A stretch of DNA of 64,000 bases, from positions 186,001-250,000 of the forward strand of contig NZ_RJVB01000009.1 in NCBI RefSeq assembly GCF_003751505.1, given 5' to 3'. The position numbers were made by a program, and so were the translations under genes. Shown one piece after another: positions 9,194-22,536 of the stretch. The notes beneath the pieces were generated by a model. The model saw only the letters and a program-made list of their open reading frames with translations, had not been told where the DNA came from and made no database searches. Every line of letters starts with the position of its first letter. The first letter of the stretch is position 1. Origin of the DNA: Erwinia sp. JUb26 (GTDB taxonomy: Bacteria > Pseudomonadota > Gammaproteobacteria > Enterobacterales > Enterobacteriaceae).

Positions 9194-9395
9194 GAGGGCC
9201 AGCCTGGGCGGCTGCCGGGCAATCCGCAGCGCTGAGGTGCAGGCGGCGGGACCGGAGAGAGCAGCATGGATGCTGCGCTCAGGCGTGGCGCGGGCAGGAC
9301 GCCCGCTCCACGCCGATCCGCAAGGCCCGATGCCGAAACCGAAGGCACCGCAAAGCGGCGCGAGGACCGCCCGGCAGCCGCCCAGGCTGGCCCTC
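9194..9395 (+). repeat. Structured inverted-repeat element, copy 2 (RNA-like)
   Basis: Ends 9194-9220 and 9369-9395 are a perfect 27-bp inverted repeat. On the plus strand the inside repeats the layout of copy 1: the core GGGCAATCCGCAGCGCTGA, a hairpin with loop ATGGAT (9257-9280), a 14-bp hairpin with loop AGGAC (9282-9314), a CCGC-AAA-GCGG hairpin and GCGCGAGGACC. Stem sequences differ from copy 1 but pair equally well. Both copies even keep a C.T mismatch at the seventh pair of the second hairpin. The two copies face away from each other. Confidence 0.78.
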
Positions 9396-9402
9396 ATTCA
9401 CC

Positions 9403-9429
9403 GCAATTCCAGCAATTCCAGCAATTCCA
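9403..9429. repeat. Three-unit tandem repeat beside structured element 2
   Basis: Three perfect copies of the 9-base unit GCAATTCCA begin eight bases outside the 3' arm of element 2. They match the placement, but not the sequence, of the tandem repeat beside element 1. Confidence 0.9.
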
Positions 9430-9472
9430 GCTTAGCTTCAAATCTTGCCACTCATGCCGAAAAAGAGAGTGA

Positions 9473-9512
9473 CAAAAAAAAGCCACCATCCCGAAGGACG
9501 GTGGCTTTTTCA
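9473..9512. terminator. Bidirectional terminator downstream of purL
   Basis: AAAAGCCACC and GGTGGCTTTT form a 10-bp stem with A and T runs on both sides, so it can stop minus-strand purL transcripts and plus-strand transcripts leaving element 2. Confidence 0.85.
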
Positions 9513-9559
9513 AACCTGCCATTAGCCCGCTGATTTACAGCAGGCTACTCACACAGATA

Positions 9560-12500
9560 TCAGCCCAGCTGCTTACGCGCATTGCGGAAAATACGCATCC
9601 ACGGGCTGTCCTCGCCCCACTCTTCCGGGTGCCAGGAGTTGCTCACGGTACGGAACACGCGCTCCGGGTGCGGCATCATAATCGTTACGCGACCGCTTTC
9701 GTTGGTGACCGCCGTAATGCCGTTTGGAGAACCGTTCGGGTTAGCCGGATACTGCTGGGTCACGTTACCGAAGTTATCGACGAAGCGCAGCGCCACCAGA
9801 CCTTTCTGCTCAAGCTGTGCCAGGTGCGCATCGCTACGCACTTCAACAAAGCCTTCACCGTGCGAAACCGCAATCGGCATACGGGAACCAACCATGCCAT
9901 CCAGCAGCAGCGACGGACTGGCCGCGACTTCCACCAGGCTAAAGCGGGCTTCAAAACGCTCGGACTGGTTACGCACAAAGCGTGGCCACTCTTCGCTACC
10001 TGGGATCAGCTCGCGCAGATTAGACATCATCTGGCAACCGTTACATACGCCCAGCGCCAGCGTCTGCGGACGATGGAAGAAGGTTTCGAACTCATCGCGC
10101 ACGCGGCTGTTGAACAGAATCGATTTCGCCCAGCCTTCACCCGCGCCCAGCACATCGCCGTAGGAGAAGCCGCCGCAGGCAATCAGCGCCTGAACGTCGG
10201 TCAGACCACGACGACCCGCCAGCAGATCGCTCATATGCACGTCAACCGCGTCAAAACCGGCACGATGGAAGGCAGCCGCCATCTCAACGTGGGAGTTAAC
10301 GCCCTGCTCACGCAGTACGGCAACCTTTGGACGCGCGCCGGTGGCGATAAACGGTGCGGCGATATCCTCTTCCGGCTTGAAGGTCAGTTTGACGTTCAGG
10401 CCCGGATCGCTGTTGTCTTTCTTGGCTTCGTGTTCCTGGTCGGCACAGGCCGGGTTATCGCGCAGGCGCTGCATCTGCCAGGTGGTTTCTGCCCACCAGG
10501 TACGCAGCGTGGTCCGGCTTTCGCTGTACACCGCAGAATCACCGGAGGTAATCACAAAACGGTCGCCCTCGACCGCACGGCCCAGCACGTGAACGCACTC
10601 GGCCAGTCCGTTGGCAGCAAACACCTGCTCAACCGCGGCGCAGTCTGCGGCAGCAACCTGAATCACCGCACCCAGTTCTTCGTTAAACAGCGCAGCCAGG
10701 CTGTCGCTGCCCAGCGCGGCAATATCTGCCTCAACGCCGCAGTGGCCGGTAAAGGCCATTTCCGCCAGCGTCACCAGCAATCCGCCGTCTGAACGGTCGT
10801 GGTAGGCCAGCAGTTTGCCATCGGCAACCAGCGTCTGAATCGCATTCCAGAAGCCGGCCAGCTGTTTGGCATCACGCACGTCGGCAGGTTTGTCACCCAG
10901 CTGACGATAAACCTGAGACAGCGCCGTGGCACCCAGCGCGTTAACGCCGTTACCCAGGTCAATCAGCAGCAGGCGGTTATCGACGGTTTGCAGCTGTGGC
11001 GTGGCGGTTTTACGCACGTCTTCCACTCGGGCAAAAGCGGTGATCACCAGCGACAGCGGAGAGGTCATCTCGCGCTGCTCGGTCCCTTCCTGCCAGCGGG
11101 TTTTCATCGACATAGAGTCTTTACCCACCGGGATAGTGATACCCAGCGCCGGGCACAGCTCTTCGCCGACCGCTTTCACTGCTTCGTAAAGGCCCGCATC
11201 TTCACCCGGGTGGCCGGCTGCTGCCATCCAGTTAGCGGAAAGTTTAATGCGTGTCAGCGGACCAATCTGGGTCGCAGCGATGTTGGTCAGTGCTTCACCC
11301 ACGGCCAGACGACCGGAGGCGGCGAAGTCCAGCAGCGCCACCGGGGCACGTTCGCCCAGCGCCATTGCTTCACCGTAATAGCTGTCGAGGCTGGCGGTGG
11401 TGATCGCGCTGTTGGCAACCGGGATCTGCCACGGTCCCACCATCTGATCGCGCGCTACCATACCGGTAACGGAGCGGTCGCCGATGGTCACGAGGAAGGT
11501 TTTCTCCGCAACGGTCGGCAGGTGCAGAACACGGTTGACCGCATCGGCAATAGAAATGCTGTCGCGAACCAGCGCGTCACCTTTCGCCTTCAGGGTGGCA
11601 ACATCGCGGGTCATTTTTGGCGTTTTGCCCAGCAGCACGTCCAGCGGCAGATCGATTGGCGTGTTGTCGAAGTGACTGTCGGCCAGCGACAGGTGCATCT
11701 CTTCGGTGGCTTCGCCGATCACCGCATACGGAGCGCGTTCACGTTTGCACAACTCGTCAAACAGCGCGACGCTCTCCGGTGCAACCGCCAGAACGTAACG
11801 CTCCTGCGATTCGTTACACCAGACTTCCAGCGGGCTCATGCCCGGTTCGTCATTCAGGATGTCGCGAAGATTGAAACGACCGCCGCGCTCGCCGTCGCTG
11901 ACCAGCTCCGGCATGGCGTTGGACAGGCCGCCCGCGCCGACGTCGTGGATAAACAGAATCGGGTTAGCTTCACCCATCTGCCAGCAGCGGTCGATCACTT
12001 CCTGGCAGCGGCGTTCCATTTCCGGGTTGTCGCGCTGAACGGAAGCGAAGTCGAGGTCGGCATCGGACTGGCCGGAAGCCATGGATGATGCTGCACCGCC
12101 GCCCAGGCCGATATTCATCGCCGGGCCACCCAGTACAATCAGCTTGGCACCGACGGTGATTTCGCCTTTCTGCACGTGATCGGCACGGATGTTACCAATA
12201 CCACCGGCCAGCATGATTGGCTTATGGTAGCCGCGCAGCTCTTCGCCGTTATGACTGTTGACGCGCTCTTCGTAGGTACGGAAGTAGCCGTTCAGCGCCG
12301 GGCGACCAAATTCGTTGTTAAATGCCGCGCCGCCCAGAGGGCCTTCGGTCATGATATCCAGCGCGGTCACGATACGATCCGGCTTGCCGAAATCCTCTTC
12401 CCACGGCTGTTCAAAGCCCGGAATACGCAGGTTCGACACGGAGAAGCCCACCAGACCGGCTTTCGGCTTCGCGCCGCGTCCGGTTGCGCCTTCATCACGG

Positions 12501-13444
12501 ATTTCGCCACCGGAACCGGTCGCCGCACCCGGCCACGGCGAAATCGCCGTCGGGTGGTTATGGGTTTCCACCTTCATCAGGATATGCGTATCTTCCTGAT
12601 GGAAGTCGTAGGCACCCTGACGATCGGCGTAGAAACGCCCAACCTGAGAACCTTCCATTACCGCGGCATTGTCTTTATAGGCAGACAGCACGTGGTCCGG
12701 GGTTTTCTCGAAGGTGTTTTTAATCATCTTGAACAGCGACTTTGGCTGCTGCTCTCCGTCAATCACCCAGTCGGCGTTGAAAATTTTGTGACGGCAGTGT
12801 TCGGAGTTTGCCTGGGCAAACATGTAGAGCTCGATGTCGTTCGGGTTGCGCCCTAGTTTTTCAAACGCGGCCAGCAGGTAGTCGATCTCATCCTCGGCCA
12901 GTGCCAGACCCAGCTTGATATTCGCCTGGACCAGCGCATCACGACCTTCACCCAGCACGTCCACGCTCTGTACCGGCGCGGGCTGATGGTGTGCGAACAG
13001 CTGCTCGGCCTGATTCAGATCCGTAAAGACGGTTTCCATCATGCGATCGTGCAGCAGAGCGGCCAGCGCGCCCCACTGTGCATCGGTCAGCTGTGGAGCC
13101 TGAATATAGAAGGCCAGGCCGCGCTCAAGGCGCAGAACCTGTGGCAGGTCGCAGTTGTGGGCGATATCGGTCGCTTTGGATGACCACGGGGAGATCGTGC
13201 CGGGACGCGGAGTCACCAGCAACAGGCGGCCTTCCGGGGTATGCTCAGCGAGAGAAGGACCGTATTTCAGTAGGCGCTGCAGGCGCGCTTTAGCATCCGC
13301 ATCAAGCGGTGCGCTGACATCGGCGAAATGGACGTACTCGGCGTAAATATCACTCACCGGCAGGTGAGCGTCCTGAAAGCGGGTCAGCAGTTTGTTAATA
13401 CGAAATGCCGACAGGGCGGGCGAACCACGCAGAATTTCCATCAT
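9560..13444 (-). CDS. purL: Phosphoribosylformylglycinamidine synthase
   Basis: PurL is the large single-chain FGAM synthetase of purine synthesis: FGAR, ATP and glutamine give FGAM. I chose the ATG giving [14 protein letters not shown], so 1294 residues, matching E. coli; an upstream in-frame ATG at 13492 adds a non-conserved basic stretch. The chain has the N-terminal PurS-like part, two AIRS-type ATP-binding halves, and a C-terminal class I glutamine amidotransferase domain with the nucleophile Cys in [12 protein letters not shown]. It is monocistronic, with a PurR-like box and a TATAAT upstream. Confidence 0.97.
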   Translation of the reverse strand: MMEILRGSPALSAFRINKLLTRFQDAHLPVSDIYAEYVHFADVSAPLDADAKARLQRLLKYGPSLAEHTPEGRLLLVTPRPGTISPWSSKATDIAHNCDLPQVLRLERGLAFYIQAPQLTDAQWGALAALLHDRMMETVFTDLNQAEQLFAHHQPAPVQSVDVLGEGRDALVQANIKLGLALAEDEIDYLLAAFEKLGRNPNDIELYMFAQANSEHCRHKIFNADWVIDGEQQPKSLFKMIKNTFEKTPDHVLSAYKDNAAVMEGSQVGRFYADRQGAYDFHQEDTHILMKVETHNHPTAISPWPGAATGSGGEIRDEGATGRGAKPKAGLVGFSVSNLRIPGFEQPWEEDFGKPDRIVTALDIMTEGPLGGAAFNNEFGRPALNGYFRTYEERVNSHNGEELRGYHKPIMLAGGIGNIRADHVQKGEITVGAKLIVLGGPAMNIGLGGGAASSMASGQSDADLDFASVQRDNPEMERRCQEVIDRCWQMGEANPILFIHDVGAGGLSNAMPELVSDGERGGRFNLRDILNDEPGMSPLEVWCNESQERYVLAVAPESVALFDELCKRERAPYAVIGEATEEMHLSLADSHFDNTPIDLPLDVLLGKTPKMTRDVATLKAKGDALVRDSISIADAVNRVLHLPTVAEKTFLVTIGDRSVTGMVARDQMVGPWQIPVANSAITTASLDSYYGEAMALGERAPVALLDFAASGRLAVGEALTNIAATQIGPLTRIKLSANWMAAAGHPGEDAGLYEAVKAVGEELCPALGITIPVGKDSMSMKTRWQEGTEQREMTSPLSLVITAFARVEDVRKTATPQLQTVDNRLLLIDLGNGVNALGATALSQVYRQLGDKPADVRDAKQLAGFWNAIQTLVADGKLLAYHDRSDGGLLVTLAEMAFTGHCGVEADIAALGSDSLAALFNEELGAVIQVAAADCAAVEQVFAANGLAECVHVLGRAVEGDRFVITSGDSAVYSESRTTLRTWWAETTWQMQRLRDNPACADQEHEAKKDNSDPGLNVKLTFKPEEDIAAPFIATGARPKVAVLREQGVNSHVEMAAAFHRAGFDAVDVHMSDLLAGRRGLTDVQALIACGGFSYGDVLGAGEGWAKSILFNSRVRDEFETFFHRPQTLALGVCNGCQMMSNLRELIPGSEEWPRFVRNQSERFEARFSLVEVAASPSLLLDGMVGSRMPIAVSHGEGFVEVRSDAHLAQLEQKGLVALRFVDNFGNVTQQYPANPNGSPNGITAVTNESGRVTIMMPHPERVFRTVSNSWHPEEWGEDSPWMRIFRNARKQLG

Positions 13445-13509
13445 TAAAGATCTCTCGTCTCGAAGCGCCGGGCGACGCTTCATTGGGCGCAACAGGGAAA
13501 ACGGGCGCT

Positions 13510-13548
13510 ATTATAGAGAATCCCCAGCGGTTACGAAACCGTTTGCGC
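13510..13548 (-). promoter_or_regulatory. purL promoter with PurR box
   Basis: ACGAAACCGTTTGCGC at 13533-13548 resembles the palindromic PurR consensus, with the right half near perfect. A TATAAT at about 13510-13515 on the minus strand is a good -10. PurR would block this promoter. Confidence 0.65.
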
Positions 13549-13713
13549 AGAATTAATCGACATCCAGAATTGGCTGAAAATCACACGATTCAGGTGGAAT
13601 TAGGTTGCGATGCCACGCGGACTTGAGCAAAATGCCCCACGCTCAGGAGCAATTATAGCCAATAAATACTGCCGTGAAAGACAGATACCTGAGAGCCACC
13701 GAGAGATAACTAT

Positions 13714-15171
13714 TTGAAACGCCTAAAATTAAATTACCTGTTTATCGGGCTGGTTATGGTGCTGCTCGCGCTTGCACTGTGGCCGTCGATACCCTGGTAC
13801 GGCGGTGCAACCGACCGCATCGCACAGATAAAATCGCGAGGAGTTTTACGTGTCAGCACGATAAATTCTCCTCTGACCTATTACACCGTAAATAAATCAC
13901 CGGCCGGAATGGACTACGAGCTGGCAAAACGCTTCGCCGATTATCTGGGTGTGAAGCTGGAAGTGACCGTGCGCCCGAACCTGAGCGATCTGTTTGACGA
14001 TCTGGAAGATGACAAAGCTGATGTGCTGGCGGCCGGTTTAATTTACAACAATGAACGTCTGGCGCATTTCCGCGCCGGTCCGACCTACTATTCCGTTTCG
14101 CAGCAGCTGGTGTATCGCATTGGCGCAACGCGGCCAAAAAATCTTGGCGATCTCAAGGGACGGCTGATTGTGGCTTCCGGTTCGGCTTATCTTTCTACCC
14201 TGCGCGGATCGAAAGAGAACCAGTACCCGGATCTTGACTGGGCGATCTCCACCGATCAGACGCCGCAGACGCTGCTGCAGGCCGTTGCCGATGGCAAGAT
14301 CGATTACACGGTCGGTGATTCGGTAACCATCGGTCTGATGCAGCGCATCCATCCCCAGCTGGCGGTGGCGTTTGATATCACCGATGAAGAACCCGTTACC
14401 TGGTATGTTCAGCGCGAGCAGGACGACAGCCTGAATGCGGCGATGCTCGACTTCTATAACCAGATGGGTGAAGAAGGCGCGATGGCGCGGCTGGATGAGA
14501 AGTACCTCGGCCACGTAGGCACCTTCGACTATGTTGATACCCGGACTTTCCTGCGCGCCATCGACGGTACGCTGCCGGGGATCCAGCCGCTGTTTGAAAA
14601 GTATGCGCAGAGCATCGACTGGCGACTGCTGGCGGCGATTTCTTACCAGGAATCCCACTGGAACCCTCAGGCCACCTCACCAACCGGCGTGCGTGGGATG
14701 ATGATGCTGACGCGTAATACCGCCGACAGCCTGAACGTCACGGACCGCACCGACCCGGAGCAGAGCGTGCGCGGCGGCAGCGAGTATCTGGTGAGGATGA
14801 TGGAGAAAGTCCCGGCGGGGATCCCGGACGATGAACGTATCTGGTTCGCCCTCGCCGCCTATAACATGGGCTATGCCCATATGCTGGATGCCCGCAAGCT
14901 GACGGAAAAGCAGCAGGGTAACCCTGACAGCTGGGCGGATGTAAAACTGCGTCTGCCGATGCTAAGCCAGAAGCGCTACTACAGCCAGACTACCTATGGC
15001 TTTGCACGCGGGCATGAAGCCTACGCCTACGTCGAGAATATTCGTAAGTATCAGATAAGCCTGGTGGGGTATCTGGAGGACCAGGAAAGGAAGCTGGCGC
15101 AGAAGGCGGCGACGGAAGCCGAGCTGGGCAATGCCTACCCCGCCGTCCCGCCACAGCTGGCAATGAACTGA
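13714..15171 (+). CDS. mltF: Membrane-bound lytic murein transglycosylase F
   Basis: MltF cleaves peptidoglycan glycan strands, forming 1,6-anhydromuramyl ends, and is held at the outer membrane. The 485 residues have a hydrophobic N-terminus, a solute-binding-protein type domain at about 40-265, and a lysozyme-like SLT domain from about 290 with catalytic Glu in [10 protein letters not shown]. The start codon is TTG after a GAGAG ribosome binding site, which gives [10 protein letters not shown] as in E. coli. It is divergent from purL and convergent with tadA. Confidence 0.93.
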   Translation: MKRLKLNYLFIGLVMVLLALALWPSIPWYGGATDRIAQIKSRGVLRVSTINSPLTYYTVNKSPAGMDYELAKRFADYLGVKLEVTVRPNLSDLFDDLEDDKADVLAAGLIYNNERLAHFRAGPTYYSVSQQLVYRIGATRPKNLGDLKGRLIVASGSAYLSTLRGSKENQYPDLDWAISTDQTPQTLLQAVADGKIDYTVGDSVTIGLMQRIHPQLAVAFDITDEEPVTWYVQREQDDSLNAAMLDFYNQMGEEGAMARLDEKYLGHVGTFDYVDTRTFLRAIDGTLPGIQPLFEKYAQSIDWRLLAAISYQESHWNPQATSPTGVRGMMMLTRNTADSLNVTDRTDPEQSVRGGSEYLVRMMEKVPAGIPDDERIWFALAAYNMGYAHMLDARKLTEKQQGNPDSWADVKLRLPMLSQKRYYSQTTYGFARGHEAYAYVENIRKYQISLVGYLEDQERKLAQKAATEAELGNAYPAVPPQLAMN

Positions 15172-15173
15172 GA

Positions 15174-15698
<525 letters not shown>

Positions 15699-15729
15699 TT
15701 ATACACTGATTGCGCCCGGCAGACTGCCC

Positions 15730-16368
15730 TTATTCAAGCTGTTGCAGTTCGCCTACGGGCGTCACGCGAAAGCGGTGCTGGCAGAAGAACAGCAGCGGGT
15801 TGTCCTGATTGCTGTCGCTGTACCCGCTGTAGAGCTGGAGCGGCGTGCCGATCTGCTCCTCGAGCTGCGCGACTTTTTCATGGCCGAGGCAGCGCAGCGC
15901 CAGCACCCGTCCCCCCCAGGAGCGGGACATCTGGCTGGCGATCAATTTCACCTTCGGCAGAAACGCGGAATCAAAATACACCTGCTCCACCAGCGGCTGT
16001 GGCGAGCCGGTGATCAGCCAGACGTCGGCGTCGTCGCTGTTCAGGTAATCCGTCAGGCGCTGCTGCACCACCGGAAAGGCCTTTACGCGCTGGCGAAACC
16101 AGCGGGCGAACTCGTTTTCCTGCTGCAACAGGCGCTGTTCGCTGTGGCCAAACGTAATCGACCACAGCAGCAGGCTCATTGGCCAGCGGGCCGCGCGGCC
16201 GCGCAGTAACAGGCCCGCCGCCACCACCGGCAGCAGCGGCAGCACCAGCAGCAGGTTTAGCGGCTGACGCCGCAGCATCCAGCGCATATAGGTACCGAAC
16301 ATATCCTGCTGATGCAGGGTGCCATCGAGGTCAAAAAAAATTACGCGTCGTTCCTGACTGATTGTCAA
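15730..16368 (-). CDS. pgpC: Phosphatidylglycerophosphatase C
   Basis: PgpC (YfhB) removes phosphate from phosphatidylglycerophosphate in the inner membrane during phosphatidylglycerol synthesis. The 212 residues belong to the HAD superfamily, with nucleophile motif FFDLDGTL (Asp13 and Asp15), and a hydrophobic membrane stretch at about residues 34-55. Length and position after tadA match E. coli. Confidence 0.88.
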   Translation of the reverse strand: MTISQERRVIFFDLDGTLHQQDMFGTYMRWMLRRQPLNLLLVLPLLPVVAAGLLLRGRAARWPMSLLLWSITFGHSEQRLLQQENEFARWFRQRVKAFPVVQQRLTDYLNSDDADVWLITGSPQPLVEQVYFDSAFLPKVKLIASQMSRSWGGRVLALRCLGHEKVAQLEEQIGTPLQLYSGYSDSNQDNPLLFFCQHRFRVTPVGELQQLE

Positions 16369-16431
16369 ACCCGGGTCCTCGCAGTCGTTGAATCTAGTAA
16401 GTGTAGTCAGAAGTCAGTGAAGAACTCGCTT

Positions 16432-17328
16432 TTAGCGCTCGTTAAGCGCAGCGCGAAGAAAACCACCGTGTCTGGCGAGCCGCTCGCGCGCCTCGGAGCC
16501 TGACAGATCGGCCAGGATCATCAGGATGGCCGTTTTCACTTCGTAGTCGACCTGCCCTAACGCGTCATCGGCCTGCTGATGAGTACAGCCCGTGGCTTCA
16601 CACACCATACGACCAGCACGATCCACCAGCTTGATATTGGTGGCTTTCATGTCGACCATCAGGTTTTGCCAGACCTTACCGATTTTCACCATCGCGCCGG
16701 TGGAGATCATATTCAGTACCAGCTTTTGTGCAGTACCCGACTTCAGGCGGGTTGAACCGGTCAGCGCTTCCGGCCCTACCACCGGCGAAATGGCGATTTC
16801 CGCTTCGCGGGCAATTGGCGAACCGGGATTGCATGAGATGGCTGCCGTGCGGCACCCGTGCTGGCGGGCATAGCGCAGCGCGCCGATAACGTACGGCGTG
16901 CGGCCGGAGGCGGCCAGGCCGATCACCATATCGTTGGGACTGAGATCCAACGCCTGTAAGTCGCTGACACCCAGCTGTTCATCGTCTTCTGCCCCCTCAA
17001 CGGCCTTAAACATCGCCCCCGGCCCACCGGCAATCAGGCCAATCACCAGATCGTGCGAGACGCCAAACGTCGGCGGGCATTCCGATGCATCCAGCACGCC
17101 CAGGCGGCCGCTGGTGCCTGCGCCCATGTAAATGATGCGACCACCGGCGGCCAGTGCGGCGGCGGCGTCGTCGACGGCCTTTGCTACCTGCGGCAGCGTC
17201 AGGCTGACCGCCGCGGCCACGGTGGCATCCTGCTGATTAAATCGGGTGACCATCTCCAGCGTTGACAGACTGTCGAGATCGAGCGTGTCCGCATTGCGGG
17301 TTTCCGACACCAGTGAACCCAGATCCAT
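16432..17328 (-). CDS. murQ: N-acetylmuramic acid 6-phosphate etherase
   Basis: MurQ removes the lactyl ether from MurNAc-6-phosphate to give GlcNAc-6-phosphate, part of cell wall recycling. The 298 residues match the family length and have the SIS fold with [10 protein letters not shown] and the [10 protein letters not shown] segment. It is divergent from an RpiR-type regulator, as in E. coli murQ/murR. The MurNAc PTS permease gene murP, which follows murQ in E. coli, is absent here, and pgpC follows instead. Confidence 0.95.
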   Translation of the reverse strand: MDLGSLVSETRNADTLDLDSLSTLEMVTRFNQQDATVAAAVSLTLPQVAKAVDDAAAALAAGGRIIYMGAGTSGRLGVLDASECPPTFGVSHDLVIGLIAGGPGAMFKAVEGAEDDEQLGVSDLQALDLSPNDMVIGLAASGRTPYVIGALRYARQHGCRTAAISCNPGSPIAREAEIAISPVVGPEALTGSTRLKSGTAQKLVLNMISTGAMVKIGKVWQNLMVDMKATNIKLVDRAGRMVCEATGCTHQQADDALGQVDYEVKTAILMILADLSGSEARERLARHGGFLRAALNER

Positions 17329-17343
17329 TCTTTCCCCCTGACT

Positions 17344-17391
17344 GAATTTTTAATTCGAACAGATATTTCATTTGTTGAATATTTTATTCAA
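17344..17391. promoter_or_regulatory. Paired operators between murQ and murR
   Basis: Two perfect inverted repeats of the same type occur: GAATT-TTT-AATTC (17344-17356) and TTGAATA-TTT-TATTCAA (17375-17391), with centres 33 bases apart, about three helical turns. This spacing fits cooperative binding of a dimeric or tetrameric repressor, most simply the divergent RpiR-type regulator. Confidence 0.6.
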
Positions 17392-17604
17392 AACAAACCG
17401 TTTTTACACTAAAATCATTGTAAACGTTAGTCGAACAACGAGAAGCAGAAATATCCGGCACATCAGATTACCCGCCTGTTGCACCTGCCATTTTGCCTTT
17501 CTAAATATGGAAACGGCGAATCAGGGGGGTTAGACTTTGCGTCGCGCCTGTTATCATTGTCGTTAATTCAACGTGCTGAATTCGAACTGGCAAGAGGAAA
17601 AAAG

Positions 17605-18444
17605 ATGAGTTCACTGCTGCGTATTCGTCAGCTGTATCCCAGTCTGGCACTAAATGAGCGCCGCCTGGCTGACTACCTGCTGTCGCAGCCGGACCACGCG
17701 CGCCACCTGAGTTCACAAAAGCTGGCGGATGAATCCGGCGTCAGCCAGTCCAGCGTGGTGAAATTTGCCCAGAAACTGGGCTATAAAGGTTTCCCGGCGC
17801 TGAAGCTGGCGCTTAGCGAATCGCTGGCGGACAAAGATGCGATTACCGTGCACAACCTTATCCTCAGCGACGATCCTCTAAAAACCGTGGGTGAAAAGCT
17901 GTTTACGGAAAAAATGTCGGCTATCCGTGCCACGCTGGATATCAACAGCGAGGAGATGCTGCTGGAAACATTGCGCCTGCTGCGCAACGCCAAGCGCATC
18001 GTGCTGGTAGGCATCGGGGCTTCAGGCTTAGTTGCCAAGGATTTTTCGTGGAAGCTGATGAAGATCGGTATCAGCGCGGTCGCCGAACAGGATATGCATG
18101 CGCTACTGGCCAGCGTACAGGCGATGAGCCCCGGCGACGTGCTGCTGGCCGTTTCCTACACCGGCGAGCGGCGGGAAATTAACCTGGCGGCGCAGGAGGC
18201 ACAGCGTATTGGTGCAACGGTGCTGGCCTTTACCGGCTTTACGCCGAATACGCTGCAGCAGGCGGCATCGCACTGTTTATATACGGTGGCGGAAGAGCAA
18301 ACCACGCGTAGTGCGGCTATATCCTCTACGATGGCGCAGCTGGCACTCACCGATCTGCTGTTTATGGCACTGATCCAGCGCGATCCGGAACGCGCAACCA
18401 GCCATATCCGGCACAGTGAGGCACTGGTTAAGAAATTGACCTGA
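17605..18444 (+). CDS. murR: RpiR/MurR family transcriptional regulator
   Basis: The 279-residue protein has an N-terminal RpiR helix-turn-helix (about 1-77, with SSQKLADESGVSQSSVVKFAQKLG) and a C-terminal SIS sugar-phosphate-binding domain (about 125-255). Being divergent from murQ, it is probably MurR, which represses murQ until MurNAc-6-phosphate is bound. I chose ATG 17605 because it follows AGAGGAAAAAAG and begins the conserved domain; an upstream in-frame ATG at 17479 lies in the promoter region. Another RpiR regulator cannot be excluded without alignment. Confidence 0.8.
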   Translation: MSSLLRIRQLYPSLALNERRLADYLLSQPDHARHLSSQKLADESGVSQSSVVKFAQKLGYKGFPALKLALSESLADKDAITVHNLILSDDPLKTVGEKLFTEKMSAIRATLDINSEEMLLETLRLLRNAKRIVLVGIGASGLVAKDFSWKLMKIGISAVAEQDMHALLASVQAMSPGDVLLAVSYTGERREINLAAQEAQRIGATVLAFTGFTPNTLQQAASHCLYTVAEEQTTRSAAISSTMAQLALTDLLFMALIQRDPERATSHIRHSEALVKKLT

Positions 18445-18600
18445 TCATGGCAGTCAGAAAGTTCATAAACACATAACGTCTTTACACGGTAAAAACATCA
18501 TCGTTATTGGGGCTATTGGCCAGTTGTGGTAAAGTGCGCGGCATTGAATATGCAGCAGTAGGTTATGGCGTTTCGACTTAACGGGTTGTTAACTTACTGA

Positions 18601-19261
<661 letters not shown>

Positions 19262-19262
<1 letters not shown>

Positions 19263-19993
19263 TATCGACGCGCTTCCCGCATCAGCTGCTTCATCTCTTT
19301 CACCGCCTCTGCCAGCCCGCTGAACACCGCACGGCCAATAATCGCATGACCGATGTTCAGCTCGTGCATCTCCGGCAGAACGGCGATGGGCTGGACGTTG
19401 TGATAGGTCAGACCGTGACCGGCGTTAACCTTCAGCCCTTTACCTGCGGCGTAGGTAGCCGCTTCGGCAATACGCGCCAGCTCCGCATCGCGCGCCGGGC
19501 CTTCTGCCGCCTCAGCGTAAGCACCGGTGTGGATTTCGATATAAGGCGCGCCGGAAGCCACAGCGGCATCGATCTGCTGGCGATCGGAGTCAATAAACAG
19601 CGAAACCAGAATCCCGGCATCGTTCAGGCGCTTAACCGCTGCGGTCACTTTATCCAGCTGACCGGCCACATCCAGTCCGCCTTCGGTGGTCACCTCTTCG
19701 CGTTTTTCCGGCACCAGGCAGCAAAAATGCGGCACGATTTCACAGGCGATATCGACCATCTCATCGGTGACCGCCATTTCCAGGTTCATTCTGGTCTGAA
19801 TTGTCTGGCGCAGGATACGCACATCGCGGTCGGTGATGTGGCGACGGTCTTCACGCAGGTGCACGGTAATGCCGTCGGCGCCCGCCTGCTCTGAGACAAA
19901 TGCAGCCTGAACCGGATCGGGATAGATCGTGCCGCGCGCGTTGCGTACGGTGGCAACGTGATCGATATTTACGCCTAACAGTAACTCAGCCAT
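19262..19993 (-). CDS. pdxJ: Pyridoxine 5'-phosphate synthase
   Basis: PdxJ condenses deoxyxylulose 5-phosphate with 3-amino-2-oxopropyl phosphate to make pyridoxine 5'-phosphate, the last ring-forming step of vitamin B6 synthesis. The 243 residues start with the family motif [14 protein letters not shown] and form a TIM barrel. It lies in the conserved order recO-pdxJ-acpS. Confidence 0.97.
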
Positions 19994-20071
19994 GGTGTCC
20001 TCTGGTGATCGCGAATGTTTTATCGAGATCGAGTGTACAACGTTCGACGGGCGCAGGGGTATGACCTGTCG

Positions 20072-20812
20072 CTATTCGTCGGCCGCAGGCGCGACGTCCG
20101 CTCGTTTTCTCGGCAGAAACTGGCGAAACAGTTCGGTGCTTTTCAGCGGCCTGCCGCCCAGGTAGGGTTTTAGCGCAATACGGGTAAAGCGCTTGGCAGC
20201 TCGCAGGGTGTCCGCATCGGGAAATTCCCGCTGCCAGAGCGCGCGCAGCTGCCGCCCTGTGAAGCTGCGGTTGTTGACCACCAGGCTGGCAATAAACCCT
20301 TTCTCTTCACGGTAGCTGTAGGTCATCTCATCGGCGACCTCTTCCCCACTTCCGGCACAGTGCATGAAATCCACGCCGTAACCAAGATGGCCCAGCATCG
20401 CCAGTTCGAAGCGGCGTAGCGCAGGTTCGGGTGAGCCGGACGTCGCCGCCAGCGCCTGGATACAGTGCAGATAGTCAAAGAAGAGTTCGTTAAAGGCGGT
20501 TTCGTGCTCCAGCACGCGTGAAAGCAGTTCGTTGACGTACAGGCCACAGTAGAGAGTGGTGCCGCTCAGCGGAAGCGCCAGCGAAACGGGTTCAGCGCCG
20601 CGCAGGGTTTTCACCTCGCCGCGCCCTCCCCAGCGTACCAGCAGAGGGGTGAAGGGTTGCAGAGCGCCCTTCAGGCTGGAACGTTTGGAGCGGGCACCTT
20701 TCGCCAGTACCCGCACCCTGCCGTGCTGTTCAGAGAACAGATCGAGCAGCAGGCTGGTTTCGCTCCACGGTCGCGCGTGCAGGACAAATGCGCGTTGCCA
20801 GCCTTCCATCAA
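20072..20812 (-). CDS. recO: DNA repair protein RecO
   Basis: RecO works with RecF and RecR to load RecA on SSB-coated single strands during gap repair. The 246 residues have the N-terminal OB fold ([16 protein letters not shown]) and a helical C-terminal half. It starts two bases after the era stop in the conserved era-recO-pdxJ order. Confidence 0.95.
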   Translation of the reverse strand: MMEGWQRAFVLHARPWSETSLLLDLFSEQHGRVRVLAKGARSKRSSLKGALQPFTPLLVRWGGRGEVKTLRGAEPVSLALPLSGTTLYCGLYVNELLSRVLEHETAFNELFFDYLHCIQALAATSGSPEPALRRFELAMLGHLGYGVDFMHCAGSGEEVADEMTYSYREEKGFIASLVVNNRSFTGRQLRALWQREFPDADTLRAAKRFTRIALKPYLGGRPLKSTELFRQFLPRKRADVAPAADE

Positions 20813-20814
20813 AA

Positions 20815-22400
<1,586 letters not shown>

Positions 22401-22536
22401 TTACCAATTTCTGAATGCGTCAATTATGCTGCACACGGAACAGGGCTGAGCCTGAACACCAACACAATCTGTTTCGTGTGCAGTGGCTCCCCAACCGGGA
22501 AGCCAACCGTTAAATATACTCATCCAACGATGAGTA

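Noticed and set aside
8588-9533. Several open frames of 60-130 codons in the glmY-purL gap
   Set aside because: They run across inverted repeats and hairpins on both strands, have low-complexity Arg/Pro/Ala-rich products and no ribosome binding sites. They are best explained as reading through structured repeats.
9629-12088. Long plus-strand open frames opposite purL
   Set aside because: They are antisense shadows of purL: no ribosome binding sites and no recognisable domains, and the purL frame is intact.
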